Shown here in pieces: positions 1 through 10,686 of a DNA stretch of 64,000 bases (the first letter of the stretch is position 1; each line of letters opens with the position of its first letter). Position numbers and translations under genes: made by a program. The stretch spans positions 1,798,001 to 1,862,000 of the forward strand of contig NZ_JBGKAC010000001.1 of NCBI RefSeq assembly GCF_041361465.1, in the 5' to 3' direction. Below the pieces are notes generated by a model, which ran no database searches, had not been told where the DNA came from, and worked only from the letters and a program-made list of their open reading frames with translations. Origin of the DNA: Halobaculum sp. MBLA0143 (lineage in GTDB: Archaea; Halobacteriota; Halobacteria; Halobacteriales; Haloferacaceae).

Positions 1-792
1 CTCGTGGAGGCGGATCTCCGACGCGCCGACCTCTCGGACGCGCGACTCCAACGCGCGAACCTCTCGCTGGTGGAGCTCCCGGGCGCGGATCTCGCTGGCG
101 CGGCACTCGGCGACACCGACCTCTCGGGGACGAACCTCCAGGGGGCCAGCCTCCGCGAGACAGCCTTCGCGGCGACCGACCTCTCCGGTGCGGATCTCTC
201 CGAGACGGACCGCTCGGGGGTGAGTTTCCGCGGCGCGGAACTCGCTGGGGTGGATCTGTCCGGCGCGGATCTCTCAGAGACGGATCTCTCGGGGGTCGTC
301 CTCCAACGCGCCACCCTCTCGGGAGCGACACTCCACGGAGCCGACCTCTCGGAGGCGACCCTCACGAGAACGGATCTCTCCGACCTGGATCTCTCGACGA
401 CGGCGTTGTCCGGTGCCGACCTCTCCGAGACTGATCTCCGGGACACAGATCTCTCCGGGTGTGACCTGTCTGGGGTCGCACTCGACGGCGCGAATCTCGC
501 CGGCACGGATCTCTCGGGCGTTACGGTCGACGACACGACGACCGCCGGCGGGGTCGTGGAACAGCCCACAGCCGCGGCGTGGGGGGAGCTGGCCGACGCC
601 TACGCCGACCTCGCTGCGGCGTGCCGTGCGGCCGGCTCCGAGGAGGCGGCGCGTCGACTGGCGACGAGTGAACGTCGGGCCCGGCGCCGCGAGGCGGCCG
701 CCGCAGACGGGTGGCTCTCGCGGCGACACCTCTCCTCGTTCGCTCGCGATCGACTCGCCGCGTGTCGGGCGACCGTCCGTCGTCGCCTCTGA
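1..792 (+). CDS. Pentapeptide-repeat protein, 5' end outside window
   Basis: About 170 residues of consecutive A(D/N)LSx-type pentapeptides (ADLSG, TDLSE, ANLAG and similar), which fold as a right-handed quadrilateral beta-helix. They are followed by a helical Arg/Ala-rich C-terminal segment of roughly 75 residues. The reading frame is open from base 1 and the first codons already fit the repeat, so the true start lies upstream; GTG at 4 is only the first possible codon here. Known relatives include DNA-mimic gyrase protectors and scaffold proteins, but nothing here points to a target. The stop is 46 bp from the convergent HAD gene. Confidence 0.85.
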   Translation, partial: LVEADLRRADLSDARLQRANLSLVELPGADLAGAALGDTDLSGTNLQGASLRETAFAATDLSGADLSETDRSGVSFRGAELAGVDLSGADLSETDLSGVVLQRATLSGATLHGADLSEATLTRTDLSDLDLSTTALSGADLSETDLRDTDLSGCDLSGVALDGANLAGTDLSGVTVDDTTTAGGVVEQPTAAAWGELADAYADLAAACRAAGSEEAARRLATSERRARRREAAAADGWLSRRHLSSFARDRLAACRATVRRRL

Positions 793-838
793 GCTCCCGT
801 TCGACGACCGCGGGTGACGCCGACTACACTGTCCCGGC

Positions 839-1561
839 TCAGTCCGGCCCAGACACCGCGTCGGTCGGCTCTCTCGCCTCACTCGCCGCAGTGTACTCCG
901 GCGGGCTGGGGGCGGCGACGCCCGACAGCTCCGAGAAGTCCGGGACTCGGTAGTCCGCCCGCACACAGCGCCCGCGGCGGGCGTGCCCGTGCCGTTCGAC
1001 GTGGACGGCGTCCAAGCCGGCGTTCCAGGCGGCGCCCACGTCGCTCTGGCCGTCGCCGAGCAGCACGCCGTCGACGTCACCCTCGAATCCCAGCTCCGAG
1101 AGCACCTGGCGGACGGGCGCGGGGTCGGGCTTGTACCCCGTCTCCCGGTCACACGAGAGGAAGGCGTCGAACCACTCGTCGATCTCCAGCGTCTCGACGA
1201 CGGGGTACGCCAGGAACGCGGCGCAGTGGGTGACGACACCCACCGGCACGTTGGCCTCGCGGAGTCGACGGATCAGTCGGGCGGCGTCGTCGTAGACGTA
1301 CGACGCCGCGGCGCGGGCCTGGGGGTCCTCCGCGTCGTGGAACACCTCCCAGAAGCGCTCCGGGTCGATCCCCCACTCCCGGAGGTGTTCGTTCCGGGTT
1401 CGCGTCAGCCCGTGCCAGAGGTCCTCGGCCTGGCGGTCGGTGAACTCGTAGTCGAGTCGGTCGCCGGTGCGGTCGAAGACGGCCCGCGTGTACGCCCACT
1501 CCGCGTCGACGACCGTCCCGTCCAGGTCGAACAGCCACACGTCGTACTCCTCTGGGCCCAT
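839..1561 (-). CDS. HAD-superfamily hydrolase (phosphatase-like)
   Basis: A 240-aa HAD hydrolase. Motif I is FDLDGTVVD near the N-terminus (nucleophile and acid/base Asp). An all-alpha cap follows, then motif II (VVTHC), motif III Lys in TGYKPDP and motif IV in LLGDGQSDVGAA. The layout matches subfamily IA phosphoglycolate-phosphatase-like enzymes, but the substrate cannot be told. The frame is open further upstream, but ATG at 1561 places the DxDGT motif about 10 residues in, as is usual for the family; the upstream extension overlaps the kinase gene in an unnatural codon pattern. It lies 100 bp downstream of the histidine kinase and converges with the pentapeptide gene. Confidence 0.85.
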   Translation of the reverse strand: MGPEEYDVWLFDLDGTVVDAEWAYTRAVFDRTGDRLDYEFTDRQAEDLWHGLTRTRNEHLREWGIDPERFWEVFHDAEDPQARAAASYVYDDAARLIRRLREANVPVGVVTHCAAFLAYPVVETLEIDEWFDAFLSCDRETGYKPDPAPVRQVLSELGFEGDVDGVLLGDGQSDVGAAWNAGLDAVHVERHGHARRGRCVRADYRVPDFSELSGVAAPSPPEYTAASEAREPTDAVSGPD

Positions 1562-1661
1562 CGGAACGACGAGTAGACGGTCCGTGTGGGTAAACCCCCG
1601 GACCGTGTCTGGGGGTGTGACTGTCTCGGGGTGTGACCGTGCCGACGTGCGACGGTCCCAC

Positions 1662-4418
1662 TCAGGTCTCGAAGTGGAACGCCGCGCCGCCGGCCGACGA
1701 CTCGTCGAGGTCGACACTCCAGCCGTGAGCCTCGGCGATTCGGCGGACGATGGGCAGCCCGAACCCGGTGCCGTCCTCGCTGTGGGTGACGCCGGCGTCG
1801 AACACCTCGTCGCGCTCTTCTTCCGGCACCCCGGGACCGTCGTCGGCGACGACGAACCCCGACTCCGTCCGGGCGACCCGGACGGCCACGTCCGGCCCAC
1901 CGTGTTCGACGGCGTTGCGGTAGAGGTTCTCGAACAGCTCCGACAGCCGGTCGGCGTCCGCTTCGACCGTCAGCCCGTCGGTGTCGCCGGTGTCGAGCGT
2001 GGCGTTGGCGGTGTCGACGTGCCCCCAGGCCGACTCCGCGACGGCCGCCAGTTCGACGGGCGCCGCGTCGCCGACGACCTCGCCTTCCCGGGCGAGCGTG
2101 AGCAGATCCTCGACGAGCGCCTCCATCCGGTCGATCGCCTCCTGCACCCGGTCGAAGTGGTCCGGGTCGCCCGTCTTGCGGGCCATGTCGAGCCAGCCGT
2201 CGGCGATGGAGATGGGGTTGCGGAGGTCGTGGCTGACGACGGAGGCGAACTCGTCGAGCCGTTCGTTCTGGTGGCGGAGCTCCCGTTCGCGTTCCTTCCG
2301 CTCTGTGATGTCGGAGTAGATGGCGTAGCCCGCGACGTTCTCCGTCCCCAGCTCCAACGGGACGACGTACATCAGGAAGTCCCGGAGCCCGTCGGCCGTC
2401 TGCCGACGCCCCTCGTGGCGGACGTTCTCGCCGGCCCGGAGTCGTTCGTTCAGTCGACTGGTGTCGCGTTCGACCTCCGTCTCCGCCTCCGGGACGAGGT
2501 ACTCGTCTAAGTTCTCGCCGACGAGGGCCGACTCGTCGTAGCCGAACGTCTCCTCGAACGCCTCGTTCACCTGGCCGACGATGGGGCCGTCGGCCGTCAT
2601 CTCGAAGGAGACGACGGCGTCCGGAATGTTCTCGAACAACGCCGACAGCCGGTCGCGTTCGTCCCGGAGCCCGGCCTCCGCTCGGACGCGCTCCAGAGAG
2701 ACGGCGACGTGTGCCATCAACAGCTCCGCCCGCTCGACGTCGTCGGAGTCGAAGGCGGCCGTCTCCGTCGACACGGCCTGGAACACGCCGACGTCGCCGA
2801 GCGGGAGGCTGATCGCCGCGCGGTACTCCTGTTTCGTCGGGTCGGCGTCCGACTCGGCCGCCAGGTCGTCGACGACGATCACCTCCCCCGTGCGGTACGT
2901 CTTGCTCGCCAGGTTCTCGTCGTCGACGCTGCGGGGCTCGGACTGGACCGTCTCGTCGGAGATGGCGGCCGGAATCAGCCGCCGGCCGTCCTCGGAGACG
3001 AGGTCGATCGACGAGAGGTCGAACGCCAACACGTCCTTGGCGGCCGCCATCGCCCGCTCGATCACCTCCGACTCGTCGTCGGCGGCGGCGACGCGGGTCG
3101 CCGCCTCGTGGAGTCGTTCGGTCGTCTCGCGGGACTCCCGGAGCGCCTGCTCGGACTCGATCCGCTCCAGCGTCGTCGTCGCGTACGACACCAGGAGCTC
3201 CGCCAGTTCGAGATCCGTCTCGTCGTAGGCGTTCGGCGCGGCCGACACCGCCTGGAACACCCCGTTCTCGCCGAACGGGACACTCACGCCCGACCGGTAG
3301 CTGTCGTCGCTCGGTGTCGCCCGGTCGTCGTCGGTCACGTCGTCGACGACGATCGACTCCCCGCTGGTGTACGTCGCCTCCATCACGCTGTCGCCGTGGC
3401 CACGGACGATCTCGCCGGGGGCGCCGATGTCGGCGGCGTCCGCGAGCACGCGGAACCCGGCGGGCGTCGCCTCGACGAGCGCACAGCCGTCGAACCGGAG
3501 CACGTCCGCCGCGATCTCGACCGTCCGGTCGTACAGTTCGTCGGGCGTCTCGGCGTCGATCAGGTCCGTCGCGGCGCGGTGGAGGGCAGTGATCCGCTCT
3601 CGACGACTCCGGGCGTCCGCCTCCGCCGACAGCCGTTCGCGCGTCTCTTCGACGTGAGCCGCCAGCAGCTGAGCGATCTCCACGTCCGGCGCGGTGAAGG
3701 CGTTCGGCTCCGTCGCGCCCAACTGGAGCACGCCGTCGTCGCCGATCGGGACGGACAGCACGGAGACCGTCTCCGTCCCGTGAGTGGTCGCTCGCTCGTC
3801 TGTACGAACGTCGTCGACGAGGCGCGGAGCGCCGGCCGCGAGGGTCGCGCCCGCGAGGCTGTCCGTCGACTCCGACTCCGGCGCCCAGTCACCCTCCGTG
3901 CTGGCGACCGTCTGGAGGCGGTCTCCCTCCCGGAGCAGGACCACTGCGTGGTCGAACCTGACCACTTCGGCTGCGACCTCCAGGCACCGATCGTACAGCT
4001 CTGCCGTCGACCGGACGGCCGCTAGCTCCGTCGTCCCGTCGTGGAGCCTCGCCAACTGACGGCGGCGTTCGCGGAGTTGGAGTCTGGTCTGCCCCTCTGC
4101 CGCGTGGCGAATCTCGTCCGCGAGGTGGACGGCGTCGTCGCCGTCGGTCCGGCGAACGAACCCGGACAGCCAGGCGGCCGTCGGCGGCTCCGTCGCGTAC
4201 GCGACGACCGGAACCCCGGCCGCACGGACGGCCGACAGCGCCGTCCCGTCCAACAACGGTGCGCCGACGAGCACGACCACGTCGTACGCCGGGCCGACTG
4301 TCGTCGAGAGCGTGTCGCGGTCCGTGCTGTCGACCGAGAACCCGTCGGAGCCGGCGAGTCGCCTCGCCGTCTCGTCGTCGCCGACGACGAGCAACGTCAA
4401 CGTCAGTTCCGGGCCCAT
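1662..4418 (-). CDS. Multi-GAF/PAS sensor histidine kinase
   Basis: A 918-aa soluble sensor kinase with no membrane segment. Residues about 1-110 resemble a degenerate receiver fold ([12 protein letters not shown]). Three GAF domains follow (about 130-265, 275-410 and 430-570), each ending in the same type of segment ([30 protein letters not shown]), which suggests internal duplication. Then come a PAS domain (about 585-705), a HisKA dimerisation domain with the phospho-accepting His in [10 protein letters not shown], and HATPase_c with N box ([11 protein letters not shown]), G1 (DDGPGVP) and G2 (GTGFGLPI). The architecture is common in haloarchaeal bacterio-opsin-activator-like signalling. 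No response regulator is adjacent. It is divergent from alaS, with 130 bp between them. Confidence 0.92.
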   Translation of the reverse strand: MGPELTLTLLVVGDDETARRLAGSDGFSVDSTDRDTLSTTVGPAYDVVVLVGAPLLDGTALSAVRAAGVPVVAYATEPPTAAWLSGFVRRTDGDDAVHLADEIRHAAEGQTRLQLRERRRQLARLHDGTTELAAVRSTAELYDRCLEVAAEVVRFDHAVVLLREGDRLQTVASTEGDWAPESESTDSLAGATLAAGAPRLVDDVRTDERATTHGTETVSVLSVPIGDDGVLQLGATEPNAFTAPDVEIAQLLAAHVEETRERLSAEADARSRRERITALHRAATDLIDAETPDELYDRTVEIAADVLRFDGCALVEATPAGFRVLADAADIGAPGEIVRGHGDSVMEATYTSGESIVVDDVTDDDRATPSDDSYRSGVSVPFGENGVFQAVSAAPNAYDETDLELAELLVSYATTTLERIESEQALRESRETTERLHEAATRVAAADDESEVIERAMAAAKDVLAFDLSSIDLVSEDGRRLIPAAISDETVQSEPRSVDDENLASKTYRTGEVIVVDDLAAESDADPTKQEYRAAISLPLGDVGVFQAVSTETAAFDSDDVERAELLMAHVAVSLERVRAEAGLRDERDRLSALFENIPDAVVSFEMTADGPIVGQVNEAFEETFGYDESALVGENLDEYLVPEAETEVERDTSRLNERLRAGENVRHEGRRQTADGLRDFLMYVVPLELGTENVAGYAIYSDITERKERERELRHQNERLDEFASVVSHDLRNPISIADGWLDMARKTGDPDHFDRVQEAIDRMEALVEDLLTLAREGEVVGDAAPVELAAVAESAWGHVDTANATLDTGDTDGLTVEADADRLSELFENLYRNAVEHGGPDVAVRVARTESGFVVADDGPGVPEEERDEVFDAGVTHSEDGTGFGLPIVRRIAEAHGWSVDLDESSAGGAAFHFET

Positions 4419-4548
4419 GTCCTGGTCAGCACTACTCGTAGTAGCGACACGACTTCACAAAAAACTGGCGAGACGGCCGGCCTCTGCGGGTTGGGCCGGC
4501 GACAACTCCCGGAACCCTTTTGCGGAGAGCCGGACCAAACAGGCACGA

Positions 4549-7317
4549 ATGAGTGATCTCACCGAAGCCTACCGACTGGACTACTTCGAGGCGGAGGGCT
4601 TCCACCGGATGGAGTGTTCTTCCTGTGGGACCCACTTCTGGACCCGTGACGGCGACCGCGAGCTGTGTGGGGAGCCGCCGTGTGAGGAGTACAGCTTCAT
4701 CGACGACCCCGGTCTCGACCGCGAGTACAGCCTGAGCGAGATGCGGGAGGAGTTCCTCTCGTACTTCGAGGAACACGACCACGAACGGGTCGACCCGTAC
4801 CCGGTCGCGGCCAACCGGTGGCGCGACGACGTGCTCCTGACACAGGCGTCCATCTACGACTTCCAGCCACACGTCACGAGCGGGGCGTCGCCGCCGCCGG
4901 GCAACCCCCTGGCCGTCTCCCAGCCGTGTATCCGGATGGGCGACATCGACAACGTCGGCCGGACCGGGCGCCACACGATGGCGTTCGAGATGATGGGCCA
5001 CCACGCGTTCAACGCCGACGAGGGGACGGACTACGCCTACGAGGGTGAGGTGTACTGGAAAGACGAGTGTGTGGAGTTCTGTGAGGGGTTCTTCGAACGG
5101 TTCGGCGTCGACTTGGAGGAGCTGACGTTCATCGAAGACCCGTGGGTCGGCGGCGGCAACGCCGGCCCGGCGTTCGAGGTGATCTACCGCGGGGCAGAGC
5201 TGGCGACGCTCGTCTTCATGTCGATGGAGCGGGACCCAGACGGGGAGTTCGAGATGAAAGACGGCAACCGGTACAGCCGGATGGACCGCCGGGTGATCGA
5301 CACCGGCTACGGGCTCGAACGGTGGACCTGGATGAGCCAGGGCACCCCGACCGTCTACGAGGCGGTGTACCCGGAGACCATCGAGTTCCTGCGAGACGCC
5401 GCCGGGATCGAACACACCGAGGAGGAACGACGGCTCGTGGCCCGAGCCTCCCGGCTCGCCGGCAAGCTGGACATCGACGACGTAGAGGACTTCGCGGCCG
5501 CTCGCCGGGAGGTGGCAGACGAGCTGGGCGTCGACGCCGACCGACTGACGACGCTGTTGGAGCCGTTGGAGGACATCTACGCCGTCGCCGACCACTGTCG
5601 CACCCTGGCGTACATGTTCGGCGACGAGATCGTCCCGTCGAACGTCGGCACCGGCTACCTCGCACGGATGGTGCTGCGCCGGACGAAACGGCTCGTCGAC
5701 CGGGTCGGCGTGGACGCTCCGTTGGACGAGCTCGTCGACATGGAGGCCGAGCGGCTCGGGTACGAGAACCGCGACCTGATCCGTGACGTGGTGCGGACGG
5801 AGGTGCGGAAGTACCGCGAGACGCTGGAGCGGGGCCGTCGACGAGTCCGTCAGCTCGCCGAGGAGTACGCCGACGCCGACGAGCCGGTGCCGACGGAGGA
5901 GCTGATCGAGCTGTACGACTCACACGGCATTCAACCGGACACGGTCGTCGAGATCGCCGACACGGAGGGGGCAGACGTGGACGTGCCGGACGACTTCTAC
6001 GGGCTCGTCGCCGAGCGCCACGACACGGCCGACGGCGACGAGACGGCCGCGGAGACGGACGACCGGGTGGTCGACCTCCCGGAGACGGATCGGCTGTACT
6101 ACGACGACCAGGAACGGACGGAGTTCGAGGCGGTCGTCCTGGACGTGTTCGAGCGGGGCGACGACGGAGGCTACGACGTCGTCTTAGACCAGACGATGTT
6201 CTACCCGGAGGGCGGCGGCCAGCCGGCCGACCACGGGACCCTCTCGACGGACGAGAACACGGTAGAGGTGACGGACGTCCAGATCCACGACGGGGTCGTA
6301 CTCCACCGCACGGACGGCGATCCGGGGAAGGGTGACTTCGTCCGTGGCCAGATCGACGTCGACCGCCGTCGTCGGCTGATGCGACACCACACCGCGACCC
6401 ACGTCGTCGGCCACGCCGCCCGCCAGGTGCTCGGTGATCACGTCCGTCAGGCCGGCGCCCAGAAGGGACTCGACTCCTCGCGGCTGGACGTGACCCACTA
6501 CGCCCGGATCTCTCGTGAGGAGGTCGAGGAGATCGAGCGCGTCGCCAACGAGCTCGTCCGGGAGAACGTCCCCGTCACACAGTCGTGGCCGGGACGCAAC
6601 GAGGCGGAAGCGGAGTACGGCTTCGACCTCTACCAGGGTGGGATCCCGCCGGGCGAGGAGATCCGCGTGATCGAAGTGGGACCGGACGTTCAGGCGTGTG
6701 GCGGGACCCACGTCGCCCGGACCGGCAACATCGGGACGATCAAGCTGCTGTCGACGGAGCCCGTCCAGGACGGCGTCGAACGGCTCGTGTTCGCGGCCGG
6801 CGAGGCGGCGATCGAGGCGACCCACCGCGAGGAGAACGCGCTGTACGAGGCCGCCGAGGCGTTGGACGTCGACCCGCAGGACGTGCCCGAGACCGCACGT
6901 CGTTTCTTCGGCGAGTGGAAGGAACGCGGCAAGGAGATCGACCGGCTGCAGGAGGAACTGGCGGAGGCACGCGCCGCCGCGACCGGCGACACCGTCGACG
7001 TGGGCGGGGTCGAGGCCGTCGTCCGGCGGGTCGACACCGACACGGACGAGCTCCGAGCGACCGCCAACGCCCTCGTGGAGGAGGGGACGGTCGCGGTCCT
7101 CGGCTCCGGCGCCGACGACTCCGCGACGTTCGTCGTCGGCGTGCCCGAGACGGTCGGCGTCGACGCCGGCGAGGTGGTGTCACAGTTGGCCCGCCGAGTC
7201 GGCGGCGGCGGCGGCGGCCCGCCGGACTTCGCCCAGGGCGGTGGGCCGGACGTATCGGCGCTGGACGACGCCTTAGACGACGCGCCGGACGTGTTGGCGC
7301 GGGTCGTCGACGCCTGA
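4549..7317 (+). CDS. alaS: Alanine--tRNA ligase (archaeal type)
   Basis: A 922-aa cytoplasmic class II synthetase that charges tRNA-Ala. It starts [13 protein letters not shown], followed by the archaeal CSSCGTHFW zinc-like motif. The catalytic core occupies about 1-400. The editing domain carries the metal ligands HTATH (about 615-619) and CGGTH (about 716-720). The C-terminal domain ends in a Gly-rich stretch ([15 protein letters not shown]). An open frame continues upstream of 4549, but that part overlaps the divergent kinase gene and lacks family similarity, so ATG 4549 is preferred. The wHTH/zinc-ribbon gene starts 5 bp after the stop, probably in the same transcript. Confidence 0.97.
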   Translation: MSDLTEAYRLDYFEAEGFHRMECSSCGTHFWTRDGDRELCGEPPCEEYSFIDDPGLDREYSLSEMREEFLSYFEEHDHERVDPYPVAANRWRDDVLLTQASIYDFQPHVTSGASPPPGNPLAVSQPCIRMGDIDNVGRTGRHTMAFEMMGHHAFNADEGTDYAYEGEVYWKDECVEFCEGFFERFGVDLEELTFIEDPWVGGGNAGPAFEVIYRGAELATLVFMSMERDPDGEFEMKDGNRYSRMDRRVIDTGYGLERWTWMSQGTPTVYEAVYPETIEFLRDAAGIEHTEEERRLVARASRLAGKLDIDDVEDFAAARREVADELGVDADRLTTLLEPLEDIYAVADHCRTLAYMFGDEIVPSNVGTGYLARMVLRRTKRLVDRVGVDAPLDELVDMEAERLGYENRDLIRDVVRTEVRKYRETLERGRRRVRQLAEEYADADEPVPTEELIELYDSHGIQPDTVVEIADTEGADVDVPDDFYGLVAERHDTADGDETAAETDDRVVDLPETDRLYYDDQERTEFEAVVLDVFERGDDGGYDVVLDQTMFYPEGGGQPADHGTLSTDENTVEVTDVQIHDGVVLHRTDGDPGKGDFVRGQIDVDRRRRLMRHHTATHVVGHAARQVLGDHVRQAGAQKGLDSSRLDVTHYARISREEVEEIERVANELVRENVPVTQSWPGRNEAEAEYGFDLYQGGIPPGEEIRVIEVGPDVQACGGTHVARTGNIGTIKLLSTEPVQDGVERLVFAAGEAAIEATHREENALYEAAEALDVDPQDVPETARRFFGEWKERGKEIDRLQEELAEARAAATGDTVDVGGVEAVVRRVDTDTDELRATANALVEEGTVAVLGSGADDSATFVVGVPETVGVDAGEVVSQLARRVGGGGGGPPDFAQGGGPDVSALDDALDDAPDVLARVVDA

Positions 7318-7321
7318 GCCC

Positions 7322-7609
7322 GTGACGGACGCCACCACACGCCAACGGCTCGCCGACCGGCTCCGGGAGGCGCCGGCGACGGCCGGCCAGCTCGCGGCGG
7401 CAGAGGAGCTACCGGAGTCCGTCGTGTTCGACCACCTCCGACACGTCGCCCGGTCGGTCGGCGACGGCGAACAGTTCCTCGTCGCCCCGCCGGAGTGTCG
7501 AGACTGCGGCTTCGACGACTTCGACGACCCGATCAACGACCCGTCGCAGTGTCCGGACTGCCGGAGCGGCAACCTCGCGTCCGCCCGGTTCCGGATCGAC
7601 CGCGACTAG
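7322..7609 (+). CDS. Small wHTH / zinc-ribbon putative regulator
   Basis: A 95-aa protein. The N-terminal half (TTRQRLADRLREAPATAGQL, then ESVVFDHLRHV) looks like a winged helix. The C-terminal half has two CxxC knuckles (CRDCG and CPDC) forming a zinc ribbon. This order matches the archaeal predicted HTH-plus-zinc-ribbon regulators of COG3357. It starts at GTG 5 bp after alaS and is probably co-transcribed with it. Its stop overlaps the stop of the convergent 138-aa gene in the shared CTAG at 7606-7609. The DNA target is unknown. Confidence 0.8.
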   Translation: MTDATTRQRLADRLREAPATAGQLAAAEELPESVVFDHLRHVARSVGDGEQFLVAPPECRDCGFDDFDDPINDPSQCPDCRSGNLASARFRIDRD

Positions 7610-8022
7610 GGCCAGTCGTCGCGCTCGTCTTCCTCGAACGGGTCGCCCGTGTCACCGCCGACCGCCTGCTCCCAGCCGGCCGCCTCCGCGGCCGTCTCGA
7701 CGTCGACGTACTCCCAGCCGATCCCCTCCGCCACCTCCCGGTCGTCGTCGGTCGTGCCGAGGAAGACGTGCCGGTCCGTGTCGAACTGGTCGCTGACGTT
7801 GTCCAACGACTCCGAGACGCCGCGTGGGCCCGAGAAGAAGTCCTGCCGGATGCGGTGTTTCCGGGTGAAGTTCGTGACGACGTACGTCGGCTTCTCCGAC
7901 ACCACGCCGACGTACTCCGTCCACTGTCGCGCGTCGTTGAACACCGCGTTCGGGTCCGCCAGCGACTTCAGCGCTTCCAGCTCGAACGCGAGCGTCATGT
8001 CCGAAGAACGGTCGCCGTTCAT
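7606..8022 (-). CDS. Conserved haloarchaeal protein, unknown function
   Basis: A 138-aa soluble acidic protein starting MNGDRSSDMTLAFELEAL. It has an alpha/beta look (YVGVVSEKPTYVVTNFTRKH, then HVFLGTTDDDREVAEGIGWEYVDV) and a very acidic tail (DPFEEDERDDWP). It resembles a haloarchaea-only conserved family (I recall it as DUF7124, not verified). No catalytic motif is visible. An internal ATG (MTLAFELEAL) eight codons in is an alternative start. It is convergent with the zinc-ribbon gene and lies 40 bp downstream of the 81-aa gene on the same strand. Confidence 0.7.
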   Translation of the reverse strand: MNGDRSSDMTLAFELEALKSLADPNAVFNDARQWTEYVGVVSEKPTYVVTNFTRKHRIRQDFFSGPRGVSESLDNVSDQFDTDRHVFLGTTDDDREVAEGIGWEYVDVETAAEAAGWEQAVGGDTGDPFEEDERDDWP

Positions 8023-8062
8023 GTCCCACGGTCGGCGCGAGTCGCCGAAAACGGTGTCGGTC

Positions 8063-8308
8063 CTACACCTGGACCCGGCTCGTCTCTCGTTCGTCTGCCG
8101 CCGTCTCCGCCTGGACGACCCGGAAGTAGGAGTGAGCGACCACGATCTCGCCGGGTTCCAACCCGGCGACTGCGCGCGTCTCGCCGATCGTCAGCGCCTG
8201 GAGGCCACGGCGTGCCGACGGAGACAGCTGATCTACGTGCCGCACCGTCGCGTCCTCGGCCACCGCCGTCACTCCTCGCACCGTCAGCTTGGGGCCGTCG
8301 TCTGTCAC
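8063..8308 (-). CDS. Small hypothetical protein (81 aa)
   Basis: Unrecognised. The product is 81 aa, beginning MTDDGPKLTVRGVTAV from a GTG start, with no membrane segment. A central segment (GLEPGEIVVAHSYFRVVQAE) looks like a small beta-barrel. Codon use is typically haloarchaeal. A TATA-like stretch (gtatgat) lies only about 10 nt upstream of the GTG, so the true start may be one of the in-frame GTGs slightly downstream. It is followed on the same strand by the 138-aa gene. Confidence 0.55.
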   Translation of the reverse strand: MTDDGPKLTVRGVTAVAEDATVRHVDQLSPSARRGLQALTIGETRAVAGLEPGEIVVAHSYFRVVQAETAADERETSRVQV

Positions 8309-8513
8309 ACGCTATCATACACCAAGGTACTACTTCAGTCTTTTCCCGACGACGGACGGCCGGGGGCCACACGCCGCCGGCCGCGCGGCCGGGCCGTGTC
8401 GCCGGTGAACTCGAGCCCACGGTGTCGAGCTCGAACGGCTGTCCGTCGGCGTGGCGACGGCACTCGTCGGCGACGAGCGACAGAAGTGAGAGGGACCGTC
8501 TCCGGCGTTCGCG

Positions 8514-9758
8514 TCAGTTCTCGACGGCCTGTTCCGTCTTCACGTCGTCCGCGGAGAACTCCTCACGCAGCAGCGCCTCCTCCTGGCCCGTGACGTCGAC
8601 GCGCTCGCGCATCAGCTCCTTGTAACCGGACTGGGGAGCGAGGTCGCCGATCAGGACACCGCCGACGATCCGGCCGTCCTTGATCGCGAGCCGCCGCCAC
8701 TCCGTGTCGGAGTACTTCCGTTCGACGTGGTCGTCGCCCAGCGTCGGGTGGCCGAACGAGAGGAACGGGAAGTCGAAGTGGGTGATGGAGTAGGAGGTGA
8801 CCCACTCGAACTGTTCGGTGCCGTGGTCCAGCATGTTCTTGGCGGCGATCGCACCCTGTTCCTTCGCGGAGCCCCAGGCACCGTTCTGGGCCTGTTCGCC
8901 CAGGATCACGTCGTGGAACTGCGTGATGTCGCCGGCCGCGAACACGTCCGGGTGGGAGGTCTGCATGTACTCGTCCGTGACGATCCCGCCGTCGATCTCC
9001 ACGTCGAGGCTCTCCAACAGCTCCGTGTTGCGGTCCAGGCCGATGGCGACGCCAGCGAAGTCACACTCGTAGCGGTCCCCGTTCGGGTCGACCGCAGCCG
9101 TGACGTTGCCGTCCTCGTCCGTCTCGAAGTGGTCGACGCCGGACTGGAACACCGGCTCGACACCCTTGTCCCGCATCGCGTCGTGCATGATCTCTGCGCC
9201 CTCCTCCGAGAGCGCGTACCGCCACCAGCAGTCGCCCCGCATGAGGTACTTCCCCTCGACCCCCTGAGCGCCGCAGACGGCCGCGAGGTCGATCCCCAGC
9301 AGCCCCGCGCCGACGATCACGCCCTCGTCCGCCTGGCTGGCGGACTCGTTGATCCTGCGCGCGTCCTGGAACGTCCAGAAGTGGTGGACGCCGTCCGCGT
9401 CGGAGTTGTCCACCGGCAGTTGGTTGGGGGTCCCGCCGACGGCCAACAACAGCTTGTCGAACTCGTACACCTCGCCGCCGTGGGTCTCCACCTCGCCGTC
9501 GTCCGGTCGTACCTCTGTCACGTACGTGTCCAGCTCGAGGTCGATGTCGCGGTCGGCGTACCAGTCCTCGTCGTGGATCGAGATGGGCGCCTCCGGGAGT
9601 TTCCCCTTGGCGTACTCTTTGATCAGGATGCGGTTGTACAACGCCTCGCCCTCGTCGGTGAGCACCGTGATGTCGGCGTCCGTGGCCTCCTCGCGGAGGG
9701 TCTCGGCCGCAGAACTCCCGGCGATTCCGTCACCGACGATCACGAACGACTCCGTCAT
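8514..9758 (-). CDS. NAD(P)/FAD-dependent oxidoreductase
   Basis: A 414-aa two-dinucleotide-binding-domain flavoprotein of the pyridine-nucleotide disulfide oxidoreductase class I fold. The FAD motif GDGIAG is at about residues 8-13. The NAD(P) motif is GAGLLG near residue 150. The second FAD motif is VFAAGDITQF near 285. It lacks the redox-active CxxxxC pair of dihydrolipoamide dehydrogenases. The closest look is to NirB-N-terminal or rubredoxin-reductase-like enzymes that pass electrons to a separate partner, but no ferredoxin, rubredoxin or nitrite reductase gene is adjacent. It is divergent from the 202-aa DUF6149-like gene. Confidence 0.88.
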   Translation of the reverse strand: MTESFVIVGDGIAGSSAAETLREEATDADITVLTDEGEALYNRILIKEYAKGKLPEAPISIHDEDWYADRDIDLELDTYVTEVRPDDGEVETHGGEVYEFDKLLLAVGGTPNQLPVDNSDADGVHHFWTFQDARRINESASQADEGVIVGAGLLGIDLAAVCGAQGVEGKYLMRGDCWWRYALSEEGAEIMHDAMRDKGVEPVFQSGVDHFETDEDGNVTAAVDPNGDRYECDFAGVAIGLDRNTELLESLDVEIDGGIVTDEYMQTSHPDVFAAGDITQFHDVILGEQAQNGAWGSAKEQGAIAAKNMLDHGTEQFEWVTSYSITHFDFPFLSFGHPTLGDDHVERKYSDTEWRRLAIKDGRIVGGVLIGDLAPQSGYKELMRERVDVTGQEEALLREEFSADDVKTEQAVEN

Positions 9759-9903
9759 GACCGCGGGTTCGTGTTCGGGGGTAAAGTGGATTGCTGTTCG
9801 GACATTTCACCGTCAACGCCTCACACGGGACACGGGGCCAAACCCCCCGAGAGGAGAGACTTCGGGTGTGGCGGCGGTGGCCGCGGGACGGGACGACACC
9901 GAC

Positions 9904-9977
9904 GCGGCGCCCCGTTGCCGCGTCAGAGAACAACACTCCCGCGGCGCCCCGCTGCCGCGTCAGAGAACAACACTCCC
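9904..9977. repeat. Two tandem 37-bp direct repeats
   Basis: Copies at 9904-9940 and 9941-9977 differ at one base (gccccgTtgcc against gccccgCtgcc). Each begins with a small dyad (GCGGC ... GCCGC) and ends AACACTCCC. The second copy ends 31 bp upstream of ATG 10009, so the pair occupies the promoter zone of the following gene. Confidence 0.9.
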
Positions 9978-10008
9978 TTCAAGTCTGTCCGGCACCGACT
10001 TCGACTCG

Positions 10009-10617
10009 ATGAAGCTCCGTCAGAACGTCCGTCACTGGGCCGCCAAGCGCGCGCTGACGACACCGGTGCTCGGCGGTGTCGTGAACGACAAGCTGGTCGA
10101 CCTCCACACCCGGGTGTTCGCAGAGAAGGCGCCGGAGTCGCGCCGCGAGGAACGCCGCGATCACCTGGACGACTTCTTCGACGCGACGATGGACACCTAC
10201 GTCGCCGCCTTGGACGCCGGCTACCCGGAGGCCGAGGCACGCGAGATCACTCACCTCCAGGCCAACTTCGACTTCTTCGAACACGGCTGGGCGTCGATGA
10301 TGGAGATCCCGGCCGACGAGCTGGAGGCGCACTACCGCCGGTACGAGTCGTTCTTCCGGGAGTACGGGATCACCATCGACGACCCACTCGGGGAGTTCCG
10401 CCCCGCCGACGGAGTCGCCGACGCACCCGCGACGCCGGAGGCGTTGGACGACGGCGTCTTCGAGAACGCCGTGGCCGGCTTCGCCGACGACGTGTACGTC
10501 GAAGACGAAGACGGCGACCTCCAGCAGGGCAGCGCCACCGAGCCCGACGACGTGGACGTGTCCCGGGCACCCGGCGTCTCCGCGGACGGAACGGACGACG
10601 AGGCCAGCGCCGACTGA
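10009..10617 (+). CDS. Conserved haloarchaeal protein, DUF6149-like
   Basis: A 202-aa soluble acidic protein. ATG 10009 gives the N-terminus MKLRQNVRHWAAKRALTTP, which I associate with a conserved haloarchaeal family (DUF6149, from memory). The middle is helical (EERRDHLDDFFDATMDTYV, then EITHLQANFDFFEHGWASMM). The C-terminal about 60 residues are low-complexity and acidic, probably disordered. The open frame extends upstream through the 37-bp repeats, but that part has no coding bias. Function is unknown. It is divergent from the FAD oxidoreductase. Confidence 0.75.
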   Translation: MKLRQNVRHWAAKRALTTPVLGGVVNDKLVDLHTRVFAEKAPESRREERRDHLDDFFDATMDTYVAALDAGYPEAEAREITHLQANFDFFEHGWASMMEIPADELEAHYRRYESFFREYGITIDDPLGEFRPADGVADAPATPEALDDGVFENAVAGFADDVYVEDEDGDLQQGSATEPDDVDVSRAPGVSADGTDDEASAD

Positions 10618-10686
10618 CCCCCGGCGCTCGGGGACACCTGTCACGCGAACAGAAACTACTTCGCGTTCCGGCCACCCACGCGAAGC

